DNA of 64,000 nucleotides from NCBI RefSeq assembly GCF_000802205.1, contig NZ_CP012850.1:3250587-3314586 (forward strand), in the 5' to 3' direction. This DNA comes from Candidatus Nitrosocosmicus oleophilus (GTDB lineage Archaea; Thermoproteota; Nitrososphaeria; Nitrososphaerales; Nitrososphaeraceae). The notes below the pieces were generated by a model. The model saw only the letters and a program-made list of their open reading frames with translations. It ran no database searches and was not told where the DNA came from. Numbering within the stretch: position 1 is the first letter of the stretch; each line of letters begins with the position of its first letter. A program made the position numbers and the translations under genes. Positions 54,727-63,104 of the stretch are shown piece after piece.

Positions 54727-55335
54727 TCATTCTCTCTGTTTCAATTTGGAAATGAAATCAGATAGTCTAAAGGGCATGGTTAGAATGTCCCCCTCCTCTA
54801 TCATTGCAGACTTTAAGACATTCTTTGATAAGTATTCCTTTGGAGTTGTCGTAACCACAATTATTCGTTGGGTGGGGCTAATATCATGTATCATTTTTGC
54901 TAGATCAAGACCATTTAGACCCTTTAAGTGAGTATCCAAAACGACCACGTCGTACGGTTTACCCTTGTTTTCCTTCTCAAGAAAAAATTCAAGGGCTGCC
55001 TCACCATCAGCGACTGTAGCCGACCTTACTCCCAGAGTTTCTAGAAATGTCTTAAACAAGGTTAGAATATCGGATTCGGGTTCTGCAATTAAGATGTTGG
55101 CCGGTTCAAATTCTTTTGTTAAGGAATTAGTAGGTTTGACAACTTCAGATTTGTTTGATGTTCTTTTGTAATGATCGGATAAGATGGTATCTGCAACAGT
55201 TGCGGTTGAATTAGATGTTTTTTCTTTATACATAACAGTTTCAGCGTGTTCTTTGTAGAACTTGTCCCCAGGTTTTTCAAATGGTTGTTCGCGTTGGAAT
55301 TCACACTCTACAAAGTTCATAACCATTTCATTCAC
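54727..55335 (-). CDS. response-regulator-like receiver with disordered N terminus
   Basis: The C-terminal ~125 residues are a CheY-like receiver: ILIAEPESDILTLF (acidic pair weakened), D134 in VVVLDTHLKGLNG, T162-T164, but the conserved Lys of the KPF motif is Met (ILTMPFRLSDF, M187). The first 75 residues are polar and unlike any domain. No kinase is adjacent. The Lys to Met change suggests altered or phosphorylation-independent signalling. Confidence 0.8.
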   Translation of the reverse strand: MNEMVMNFVECEFQREQPFEKPGDKFYKEHAETVMYKEKTSNSTATVADTILSDHYKRTSNKSEVVKPTNSLTKEFEPANILIAEPESDILTLFKTFLETLGVRSATVADGEAALEFFLEKENKGKPYDVVVLDTHLKGLNGLDLAKMIHDISPTQRIIVVTTTPKEYLSKNVLKSAMIEEGDILTMPFRLSDFISKLKQRE

Positions 55336-55728
55336 CTTAGACTACAAACATATAATCAACATAGCTTAAATACATCGTTTTAAATCCTAATGTCTAATTT
55401 GTTCTGGTAACATAATGCTAAATGCGAGGTTCGCTTTTACAGTGGAATTTAGAATCTATATTCAAATTCTTGACATAAAAGCAAGAACATCATGATCTTT
55501 CAAACACCATTTATAGACAATATCAACCCAAAATTGATAGAGAAAAGAATAAGCATTTTAGTAATTCAGATGAATAACATTGGCAAGTTAGCTTGCCAAA
55601 TCTTACGGAAAAGAATAGTTGGTAAAAGTATATCAAACGAATCAATATAAAGATTCTTTTCCCATTCTGATCAGATATTTTCAAGTTGGATAGGTAGCGA
55701 AATGACCGTTAAATAAGATAAATAATTA
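55336..55728. other. intergenic with a perfect palindrome
   Basis: TTGGCAAG-TTAG-CTTGCCAA at 55580-55599 is an 8-bp inverted repeat, a possible operator. It lies about 130 bases before the start of the next gene. Confidence 0.45.
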
Positions 55729-56115
55729 TTGCATACAACCATAATATTTAGACCTGTGAATAAGGATTTAGAAATAACAAAAAGTATAATGACCCATATA
55801 CATCTGATATTAGGAAACGAACCTGAGAAAAATCATACATTTAATTCCCTACAGGAGTTATATGATAAAATAGATGCGAGGCTCGAACCCTATGATACAA
55901 CCGAGGAAACAAGTTATCATAGAAAGGAACTATTATTTACATTTGAAAAAAATATTGAATGGATGATAGTAAGAAAAATAATCATTTCCGATCATGATAA
56001 GAAAAGTGGCACTTTAGCTATTAAAATAGATAAAGAAAAGTTGGTAAAATACATTGTAGATCCCGAGAGGTCATTAATAGAAACAAATGAAGATAATGAG
56101 ATAGACAAAATGTAA
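55729..56115 (+). CDS. hypothetical protein (128 aa)
   Basis: An acidic soluble protein, read from TTG 55729 (HTTIIFRPVNKDLEIT). It contains helices ELYDKIDARLEPYDTTEETS and strands WMIVRKIIISDHDKK, GTLAIKIDKEKLVKYIVD. Family unknown. Confidence 0.55.
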   Translation: MHTTIIFRPVNKDLEITKSIMTHIHLILGNEPEKNHTFNSLQELYDKIDARLEPYDTTEETSYHRKELLFTFEKNIEWMIVRKIIISDHDKKSGTLAIKIDKEKLVKYIVDPERSLIETNEDNEIDKM

Positions 56116-56177
56116 CATCGTCATAGTCTTCACTATTGTAAAATTATGAAATTGTATGCTCTATGCCAAAAACCCTA

Positions 56178-57020
56178 CTATCTTTTTGCAATGGTCAATA
56201 GGTAACCCAATCCAATACTATTGTCAAAGACATAAGGACCTATTGCTTTCAAGAAATCATCTCTAAGTAAATCGGTTTCACTAGAATCACCGCGATTATT
56301 TAATATTTGAATAGTATTAATCAATGGTCCATATTTTGTACTCATAAACTCCCAAAAGTGATTTGGACTAAGAATCGGAAAGAGTGCTGTACCACGCTCA
56401 AAATGCACTTTTGATACTTCATTTAATCTTTTTTCTATTACTTCAGGAACACCCCAAAGTATTGGAGAAGGAGGACTATTAACTGGTTTAGGTAAATGTT
56501 TACCATTTGCTTTAAATATTGATCCAATCGCAAGCTCGGGTGGCCAAGTTGCGAATCCTATCCGACCACCTTTCTTTGTCACTCGCATCATTTCTTTGGC
56601 AACGAGGTCTGGCTGAGGGGCAAACATGTGTCCAAAGGTTGAAAGAACAACATCAAAGGATTCGTCCTCAAAGGGTAAATTCTGGGCATCACCCGCCCTC
56701 CATGTTATCCCATCAACCTGGGCAATTTTCGCTTCTTCTGCAGCAAGGTCTAATAGTTCCGTCGTGATATCAATTCCGGTTACATTTGCACCTATTCTCC
56801 CTGCCGTAATTGCAGTGTTTCCATTTCCGCAGGCGATGTCAAGAACATCCTCTCCAGATTGAACATTTATTGATCTCACCAGGTGAGAAGATATTGAAGG
56901 AAGCATCGTAGAGATACTACGATAATCCCCTAGTTTCCAAACATTCTCGGTTTTTTTATTTTTCAAACTTTCTTTTTCACTTGCTTCATTCTCTTTATTT
57001 GACAGATTTAATTGACTCAT
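56178..57020 (-). CDS. SAM-dependent methyltransferase, UbiE-like (copy 1)
   Basis: Class I methyltransferase. The SAM-binding motif VLDIACGNGNTAITAGRIGA is followed by the acidic ID (VTGIDITTELL), then WRAGDAQNLPFEDESFDVVL and motif IV STFGHMF, giving a UbiE/MenG-like pattern. The start chosen is ATG 57020 (MSQLNLSNKENEASEKE); 21 further upstream codons are open but run through two palindromes and are probably promoter. A close paralog lies at 58841-59656. The substrate is unknown. Confidence 0.85.
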   Translation of the reverse strand: MSQLNLSNKENEASEKESLKNKKTENVWKLGDYRSISTMLPSISSHLVRSINVQSGEDVLDIACGNGNTAITAGRIGANVTGIDITTELLDLAAEEAKIAQVDGITWRAGDAQNLPFEDESFDVVLSTFGHMFAPQPDLVAKEMMRVTKKGGRIGFATWPPELAIGSIFKANGKHLPKPVNSPPSPILWGVPEVIEKRLNEVSKVHFERGTALFPILSPNHFWEFMSTKYGPLINTIQILNNRGDSSETDLLRDDFLKAIGPYVFDNSIGLGYLLTIAKR

Positions 57021-57023
57021 ATT

Positions 57024-57041
57024 GTGATATCGTGATATCAC
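57024..57041. promoter_or_regulatory. operator-like palindrome 1
   Basis: GTGATATC-GT-GATATCAC is a perfect 8+8 inverted repeat just before the methyltransferase ATG. It lies where that gene's transcript should begin (its TATA box, ATTTATATG, centres near 57050 on the minus strand). Confidence 0.6.
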
Positions 57042-57060
57042 CATATAAATAGTTTTCTTT

Positions 57061-57082
57061 TGATGATATCTCGATATCATCA
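57061..57082. promoter_or_regulatory. operator-like palindrome 2
   Basis: TGATGATATC-TC-GATATCATCA is a perfect 10+10 inverted repeat directly upstream of the TATA box (CTTATATTG, about 57084-57092) of the RHH gene. It shares the GATATC-NN-GATATC core with palindrome 1; centres are 39 bp apart. Confidence 0.6.
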
Positions 57083-57112
57083 CTTATATTGCTCTGAAGA
57101 TTTCATAAAGTT

Positions 57113-57772
57113 ATGGCCCGTAACATGATAATCCGAGGCTTCGATGATGAGATTCACTCTCAACTTGGCGATCAATCAAAAAAGAAGGGTGTTTCCATAA
57201 ATTCAATTGTGAAGGACGCCGTGGATCAGTGGCTAAAAAAACAAGACGAAATACCAAAACGACACCATTTACTTCTATACGATAACGCGGAATCTGTGAT
57301 TCGAATGATCAAGTCATTAGATAAATTGGCCAAGGAAGGTGAATGGTTTAGATGTTTCGTACGGTCATCTAATTCTTCAGTTACAGAGGCACTAGAAAAA
57401 CTAGACTGGTTTGATGGGACAATAACACCATACAAGCCGTCTCAAAAAGATCCTCTGAATCATCTTAAAGACATATTGCAAAATATTTCGCAGAATTCTA
57501 ATAATAAAGAAATATGTTTACTTGATTTCCTCATCAATGATATTGCAGACTCTTCAATTAAGGAAGCATGCTTTCTTGAAAAAGAATATGACAAGAATAG
57601 ATTAGAGGGCCTAGTATTTTGTGCATATGATTTGAATAACATGTTTAAAGCTTCTACAACAGAAATGATAGAAATGTTCGAGTTACATGATCAGGTATTT
57701 ATCCTTAATGATGATCAGATTTACAAATTGCATTTGACCAAAGAAAATATGCATAAACTTTTCTTGAGCTAG
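57113..57772 (+). CDS. RHH regulator with MEDS/DcmR-like sensor domain
   Basis: Residues 1-45 form a CopG-like ribbon-helix-helix (RNMIIRGFDDEIHSQLGDQS then KKGVSINSIVKDAVDQWL). The remaining ~165 residues start HHLLLYDNAESVIRMIKSL and follow the MEDS (DcmR sensory) layout also seen in the protein at 59728, a domain proposed to sense small hydrocarbons or redox cofactors. ATG 57113 is 25 bases after a TATA box, so it is leaderless. The gene is divergent from a methyltransferase with two palindromes between, so it probably controls both genes. Confidence 0.75.
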   Translation: MARNMIIRGFDDEIHSQLGDQSKKKGVSINSIVKDAVDQWLKKQDEIPKRHHLLLYDNAESVIRMIKSLDKLAKEGEWFRCFVRSSNSSVTEALEKLDWFDGTITPYKPSQKDPLNHLKDILQNISQNSNNKEICLLDFLINDIADSSIKEACFLEKEYDKNRLEGLVFCAYDLNNMFKASTTEMIEMFELHDQVFILNDDQIYKLHLTKENMHKLFLS

Positions 57773-57972
57773 TGATATAAGCGAATAAGAAGATAGTACA
57801 GAAATCAAATATGAAATAATAAAAAATACCATATTAGATCCAACTAGATCCAAACATTTTAGATCCCCTTTTTTTGAAATAGTCGGACATTGTTACCGAT
57901 CTTTCAATTCATTAAATAGATAAAGATTATAAAATTCAATGTTTCTTAGAGTATAGTAAAAACAAAAAAAAT
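57773..57972. other. intergenic, no gene seen
   Basis: A T-rich run (57867-57876) could serve as terminator. Nothing else. Confidence 0.4.
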
Positions 57973-58239
57973 TTATTGTTGGCCTAGTGCCAAGTCGCCT
58001 AGTTGTTCTTGTAATTGTATTCCTACATTGTTACATGATGCTAAGGTAAATTCACCAGATACACATTGTGCATTCTGTTCGCTTGATTGACCTTGTTCAA
58101 TTCCCTGCTCTGCTTTGTTATGTTTACCTGTTGCAAATGCCATGTTATCTCCAAATGCTACGACTGAACCAACGAGAGCTGTAGCAATAAACATCATTGC
58201 AAATACTCCAATCTTACTAGTTTTTGTTATGTTACTCAT
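57973..58239 (-). CDS. small secreted glutamine-rich protein
   Basis: From ATG 58239 (MSNITKTSKIGVFAMMFIA) a signal peptide ends near AFA; the mature 55-residue chain is Gln-rich (KAEQGIEQGQSSEQNAQ) with two cysteines (CVSGEFTLASCNN), a likely disulfide. Its Q/N-rich tone and paired Cys match the broken gene at 52114. Probably extracytoplasmic; role unknown. Confidence 0.65.
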   Translation of the reverse strand: MSNITKTSKIGVFAMMFIATALVGSVVAFGDNMAFATGKHNKAEQGIEQGQSSEQNAQCVSGEFTLASCNNVGIQLQEQLGDLALGQQ

Positions 58240-58399
58240 TATAATCATAATGTATAGATGAAATTTATTATATCATAGTTTGGATACTCATTGCTATCAC
58301 ATTTCTATAAAATACTTAACCAGTAAAATATTCTGATAAATGATTTTGTGAAAATATTCAGATGATTATTTAGCATGAATGTATTGATTAGTCACACCC

Positions 58400-58470
58400 T
58401 CTCAAATTGGTTTGCCAAGGAGATCTAAAAAGGTAGAACCGATCAAGGTTTCCATTTCGCCAATTTGAGA
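58400..58470 (+). ncRNA. candidate hairpin leader upstream of the multiubiquitin gene
   Basis: TCTCAAATTGG (58400-58410) pairs perfectly with CCAATTTGAGA (58460-58470). Inside, AACC-GATCAA-GGTT forms a second stem. The 71-nt element ends about 50 bases before the ATG at 58519. It could be a 5' leader, a small RNA or, if double-stranded DNA matters, an extended binding site. Confidence 0.4.
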
Positions 58471-58518
58471 CCCCCTGTGCTAGTTTTATAAATTATGATC
58501 ACAATACTACATCATATA

Positions 58519-58758
58519 ATGGAATTAACGAAAGTTGAGAGAGAAAACAAAGTGTATGTAAATGATAAAGCAATAGTTCTGGATAAGAATGCCATCACTG
58601 CATCTGAATTATTAGAATTAGCTGGATTTTCATCCCTTGCGTATAATATTTACTTGGTTTTGGATAGAAAGAGGAAGAAGAGCAAATTGTTGGGTGAAAA
58701 TAAGAAAATTAAGGTTGAAACCGGAATGCGCTTTGATGCAACCTTAAAACAGACTTAG
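58519..58758 (+). CDS. stand-alone multiubiquitin-domain (Ub-fold) protein
   Basis: A single domain of about 79 residues from ATG 58519 (MELTKVERENKVYVNDKAIV). The pattern VYVNDKAIVLDKNAITASEL, LLELAGFSSLAYNIYLVLDR and KKIKVETGMRFDATL closely follows the Multiubiquitin family (beta-grasp). In bacteria these domains appear in arrays next to E1, E2 and JAB genes. Here it is alone and its tail (TLKQT) lacks a Gly-Gly end, so conjugation is doubtful. No E1/E2/JAB gene lies in the window. Upstream codons from 58495 are possible but less likely. Confidence 0.72.
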   Translation: MELTKVERENKVYVNDKAIVLDKNAITASELLELAGFSSLAYNIYLVLDRKRKKSKLLGENKKIKVETGMRFDATLKQT

Positions 58759-58840
58759 TTATGATATCACGGATAGATTAGACAATTTACTTTAGTTCTA
58801 GAATTTTCTTGTCAACTTTCTCAGGGAAAAGGTACTGTAA

Positions 58841-59656
58841 TTATACCTTCGTTGCCATTGTTAGCAAATAACCTAATCGCACTATATTATCATGTATGTA
58901 TGGTTCTATGGTTTTTAGATAGTCTTGTCTAATCAATTCTATTTTTTCCATTTTATTCTCCTCTTCAAGTGCCTGAATTAGTTGAATCAGTGAGCCTGAT
59001 TTTGTTGCCATCTCCTGCCAGTAGTGATTTGGGCTAAGGATAGCATATTCAACGGTATCCCTTTCAAAAAATATATCCTTCACATCACACAATAGTTCTT
59101 GAATTTTGTCCGGGATTCCCCACTGCATAGGGGACGGAGGAGGAGGTGTCATTGATTGGTTATTTTGAACAGTGGGTATATACTTTGATATCGTATCATA
59201 CATTCTTCCCCATGCAAGCTCTGGAGACCAAGTAGCAAAGCCTACGCGTCCACCTTTCTTGAGAACCCTTTGCATCTCGAATGCCGTTGCCTTTTGGTTT
59301 AATGCAAACATGTGACCAAATGTTGACAATACAATATCAAATGATTCATCTTCAAATGGAAGGCTTTCAGCGTTACCCTCTCTCCAATCAATCCCACTGA
59401 CTTTTGCAATGGACTCCTCCTCCTTTGCTTGAGCTAAAAGCTCAGGTGTAATGTCTATACCTGTCACCTTTGCACCGGCTCTGCGTGCAGTTATTGCAGT
59501 GTTACCGAATCCACACGCCACATCTAAAACAGAATATACAGGTTTAACATTAACAAGTCTTACTAACTTAGCTGAGACTGGAGAAATCACTTTGCCAATA
59601 CTTCTGTAATCACCTAAGGCCCATCTTTTCCTGATGCTCTGGTTTGAATTATTCAA
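58841..59656 (-). CDS. SAM-dependent methyltransferase, UbiE-like (copy 2)
   Basis: A paralog of the protein at 56178: both share KRWALGDYRSIGKVIS-like openings, VLDVACGFGNTAITARRAGA, WREGNAESLPFEDESFD and the STFGHMFA segment. At 271 residues it is complete. The start MNNSNQSIRKRW has no palindromic operators like copy 1, suggesting different control. It is the downstream neighbour of the tandem-MEDS gene (71-base gap) on the same strand. Confidence 0.85.
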   Translation of the reverse strand: MNNSNQSIRKRWALGDYRSIGKVISPVSAKLVRLVNVKPVYSVLDVACGFGNTAITARRAGAKVTGIDITPELLAQAKEEESIAKVSGIDWREGNAESLPFEDESFDIVLSTFGHMFALNQKATAFEMQRVLKKGGRVGFATWSPELAWGRMYDTISKYIPTVQNNQSMTPPPPSPMQWGIPDKIQELLCDVKDIFFERDTVEYAILSPNHYWQEMATKSGSLIQLIQALEEENKMEKIELIRQDYLKTIEPYIHDNIVRLGYLLTMATKV

Positions 59657-59727
59657 CCTAAAATCATGCCTCAGCTTAGCCTGATAAACTTTAATATTGT
59701 ATTCATGATGAGATACAGTAACAGGGC

Positions 59728-60924
59728 TTATAACATATACTCGTGAATCAATTTTCCATTGCTATCTATAATTACATCATGATTATGAATGAGTCTTGAA
59801 AGGAAAGCATTGAATGGATATCGATCAAGTAATGACTTTGGATATGGACACACATATGAACCGTCAAAAGGTTTTTCGTGCCACCAATCCTCCAGATTGA
59901 TGCATTCCTCAAAATGCTTGTTCTTAAGCAACAGAGTAGCACAATCTGCGGTTAAACGTATGTGCTTGTCCTTTCTGTTTATGTCTTGATTGGCTCTAAA
60001 AATCATTTCTTCTTTCAATTTATTAAAAGATTCTAAATTTCCTTCCATCGCATTAACATAATAAGGTACCAAGTCAATAACAATAAGATTTCCTTTTTCG
60101 ATGTTTTCTTGATAATTTGTAATCTGTGATGAAAAGTTTTCTAAATAGCTTTCATTTGCTAAACTAACAGAGGCGTGGATACATATCTGACCTCGTTTTA
60201 AGCCTTCGTTAATGTATGTTGAAACCGCCTTGTCTAAATCATCTTGTTTATCATATAAAAGAATGACATGCATATTGGCGCTAGGGTCAATCAACGCGTC
60301 ATAGTTCATTTCATTTATTAGTGTATGATTCTTTACCAACGTTCTAAAAGCTTCTGGACTTATCTCTTGCATCAAGCCTATTTCATAAGCACACAAAGTA
60401 TGTGTTGGATTGGAAGCACCTTTTTGTGTTGATTCATAGTTGATCAACGCCTCGTAATATTTCTTTTCAAAAAACGGTTTCATATCGTAAAAAGCTCGAA
60501 ATCTTTTTTTGCTGTCCATTGGTAAAACAAAATGACTACCTTCAATATTATCTTCATTCTCCATACTAGTATCATTATGCATCGGAGAAGGATTTTTGCT
60601 CATTGTCATCCCACCAGAGGGCGACAGCTTACCCGTTTCTAACATGTCACCAAAAAAATACCATTGGGTACTCGACAAGATAGTAATTACCCCATCATTT
60701 ACTAAGGTAGAGATATTGAATCGAAATTGACAAATCTTTTTTAGTCTTTCTATAATTTCTTCCTTAGAAAGGTCATCTGTTACAAACAAGATAGATTCAT
60801 CTTTTTCCAAACCCTCAATCAAAAATTGAAAACCAGCATCCAATTTCTCTTGACTATTAGAATAAATGGAAAATGCATGTGAAATATCATCATTCTTTTT
60901 GGGTTTATATACATTAATTGTCAA
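59728..60924 (-). CDS. tandem MEDS/DcmR-like sensory protein
   Basis: Two similar halves. Half 1 (about 15-205) has ISHAFSIYSNSQEKLDAGFQ, ILFVTDDLSKEEIIERL and a Gly/Ser-rich insert (about 110-130). Half 2 (about 215-398) opens NMHVILLYDKQDDLDKAVST. Each follows the MEDS layout (strand-helix with 'H-x-x-x-x-Y-x-x-x-x-x-L' opening), the sensor domain of DcmR and thaumarchaeal regulators. No DNA-binding domain is present. It precedes the second methyltransferase and may modulate it. Confidence 0.75.
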   Translation of the reverse strand: MTINVYKPKKNDDISHAFSIYSNSQEKLDAGFQFLIEGLEKDESILFVTDDLSKEEIIERLKKICQFRFNISTLVNDGVITILSSTQWYFFGDMLETGKLSPSGGMTMSKNPSPMHNDTSMENEDNIEGSHFVLPMDSKKRFRAFYDMKPFFEKKYYEALINYESTQKGASNPTHTLCAYEIGLMQEISPEAFRTLVKNHTLINEMNYDALIDPSANMHVILLYDKQDDLDKAVSTYINEGLKRGQICIHASVSLANESYLENFSSQITNYQENIEKGNLIVIDLVPYYVNAMEGNLESFNKLKEEMIFRANQDINRKDKHIRLTADCATLLLKNKHFEECINLEDWWHEKPFDGSYVCPYPKSLLDRYPFNAFLSRLIHNHDVIIDSNGKLIHEYML

Positions 60925-61036
60925 GACTATACACTATTCTATTCTGATTATGAAGTATAAGTGCATTATTAAGAATCAAAAAAATAGATTTGAGATAGGA
61001 AAACCGTAAAGTGACCTAGCATATCCTCAAGTATGT

Positions 61037-61840
61037 TTACTTTTCAATACTTGCGTTATTATACGCCTTCGCCAATACTTGGCTATTCAAAAGATCCCCT
61101 TGATTAAGATGTTGACTTGGATTTCCGATAGCTGAAGGCAGACTGGCAACCGGTGTTTGATTTGTTATTATGCTACCAATAGGAACAAGGGTATTATCCT
61201 GGATTTCAACTCCTACTACAATGCTTCCAAGCCTTATGACAACATTATTACCTATTTTTGAATCAAGTACTGCACTTTTTACTCCTACTATGGTGTTATT
61301 TCCAATCCAAACAGGTCCGTGGACTACTGAATCATGTGCTAGGCTTACATTGCCACCGATGAAAATAGCATATCCCTGATCAAACCTCGTATCATTTCCA
61401 AGTAGTCGTTCTCCATTTTGAGAGAATCTTTTGTTATCATTATTTATCCCAACTTTAACAGCATCAATAGCATGTAGTATGACACCATCTTGTATGTTAG
61501 AATAACCCCCGTTGTGAATTGGAACACCTTCATCTGCTCTGCAAACGGCTGTAGGGGCCACTAATACATCTTTCCCTATAAAGCAATCACCTATAACAAC
61601 GGCAAAGGGATGTATAAAAGCTGAATCAACAATTTTAGGAGAGAAAACATTTGAAACTACAAATGTTTTTACATTAGACATTATGTTAAGCCATTGGTTT
61701 GTTACTCTTGTGTCATTAGTTTCCTGTTCTAGTGCTAGTGGTCCTTGATGACCAACAAAGGCAATTATTTCCATTACTATTAAAGAGGTCATGATTGTTA
61801 TTTGTATAGTAATATTCTTCTTCTTTGTATTATTTCTCAT
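61037..61840 (-). CDS. secreted gamma-class carbonic anhydrase (Cam type)
   Basis: A signal peptide (about 8-30) leads to a left-handed beta-helix. The catalytic set of Cam is seen: R101, D103, E104 (VCRADEGVPIH, the acidic loop), Q117, and metal ligands H123, H169 and H174 (LAHDSVVHGP). The proton-shuttle Glu near the first His is Asp here (HAID). It would hydrate CO2 outside the cell, supplying bicarbonate for fixation. The final ~40 residues are Asn/Gln-rich. Confidence 0.9.
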   Translation of the reverse strand: MRNNTKKKNITIQITIMTSLIVMEIIAFVGHQGPLALEQETNDTRVTNQWLNIMSNVKTFVVSNVFSPKIVDSAFIHPFAVVIGDCFIGKDVLVAPTAVCRADEGVPIHNGGYSNIQDGVILHAIDAVKVGINNDNKRFSQNGERLLGNDTRFDQGYAIFIGGNVSLAHDSVVHGPVWIGNNTIVGVKSAVLDSKIGNNVVIRLGSIVVGVEIQDNTLVPIGSIITNQTPVASLPSAIGNPSQHLNQGDLLNSQVLAKAYNNASIEK

Positions 61841-62231
61841 GAGATCAATCGCATATCTCTATATATATAAACAAATGAGAGGTGGATGAATATTGATTCA
61901 AAAAGATACTTCCGTTTTGGAATCATTCACTTTGCTCCTTTTCATTTTTATAATATGTTCCCTTAAGAAATAGAACAGGCCATTTTTATTTGAGATTGTG
62001 TGATAATCAAATTAAAATCTCAAAGTGAAAAATTGCATGAAGGATTTGAATCAAGATTATCGAATAAGCAAGATACAAAATTAGATTATCAACAGAAAAC
62101 TATTTTCGATCTATTAGTCGATGATATTTACAATGATAAAATATTAGTCTCAATCAATACTATCTTTTATTCAAAATCGATATTAGAATAATTATATCCA
62201 AAAACTTGTGAAAATTCAATAAAAATTTGTT
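61841..62231. other. intergenic with a doubtful small frame
   Basis: A 63-codon plus-strand frame beginning GTG 62000 (IIKLKSQSEKLHEGFESRLS...) is possible but has no promoter or family support. The rest is AT-rich. Confidence 0.35.
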
Positions 62232-62770
62232 TTGTTATATATCCTGATCACCTCCGTATTTGTGATTTCGATTGTGTTGAGTCCATTTGAACTTACATTT
62301 GCACAGAAGGAAGATAACAATATAATTAGACAAGAAGGGGATGGAAATGACGCTTCTTAAAGCGAAGATAATTCCCAAGAAGCAGATCAAAATAGTCAAT
62401 ATGTTTCCGGAGACAGTAATTTCTTTAGTTGTAACAACGGAAGTTCAAACATTATCGGTACAAGTGAACAAGGAACATCAGGAATAGGATTTCCAGTAAT
62501 CATCAGTAATGACAATATTTATGTGCGGGATGGAAATCGAGCTCCTGCCACTGGTTCTGACACAGCCCTTTCAACCGTAGCGTGCGATGCCGGGGATGCT
62601 TTGATAAGTGGAACCTCAAACTTTGAACCTTCAGATGGATCATCCTTAAAATCTATAAATATTTTCTAAGGCATCTTGGTTTTTCCTGGAATGTTCAAGG
62701 TACAGCTCAGGATAGCGGGGAGATCACTGTTACTGCCAAGATTTTGTGCTATAACAATCCATCCCCATAA
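62232..62770 (+). pseudogene. secreted protein gene with in-frame stop and frameshift
   Basis: TTG 62232 starts a signal peptide (LYILITSVFVISIVLS, cut near TFA). The frame is stopped by TAA 62358-62360, reopens for 102 codons (DNSQEADQNSQYVSGDSNFF, NGSSNIIGTSEQGTSGIGFP) to TAA 62667. A different frame then continues WNVQGTAQDSGEITVTAKIL, ending CYNNPSP at 62770. The three segments read as one former secreted protein of about 175 codons. Two lesions make loss of function likely. Confidence 0.65.
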
Positions 62771-63104
62771 TTTTGTGTTTATTAGTAAAAAATTTTTCTG
62801 GTTAATTTAATTAAGAATGATTCCTAAAATAAAAATTCTTGAAGTGTGATAAATTAGCTTATTTTACATTTGATATTCCTCAATTTTGCAGAAATTAATT
62901 ATCAGATCTAAAATATTCTACTTTCATTCGGAGGTTCAAAATTCACTCCTTGTGTTTAAGATCATTTCAAAATGTCGTCATCATCTAGTGGATACGTGCA
63001 CAATGATCCTATGACACTATGGAAAAACATAAGCAGCGTATAAAAAATATCAAATTCGGACATAAATGTAAATACTTATTTACCTACGGCTTGGATAAAC
63101 CTTG
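62771..63104. other. intergenic, no gene seen
   Basis: AT-rich; contains TATAAAAAATATC near 63041 upstream of the next gene. Confidence 0.4.

Noticed and set aside
54578-54931. 117-codon plus-strand frame
   Set aside because: About 200 bases lie antisense to the receiver gene; the sequence lacks protein-like features.
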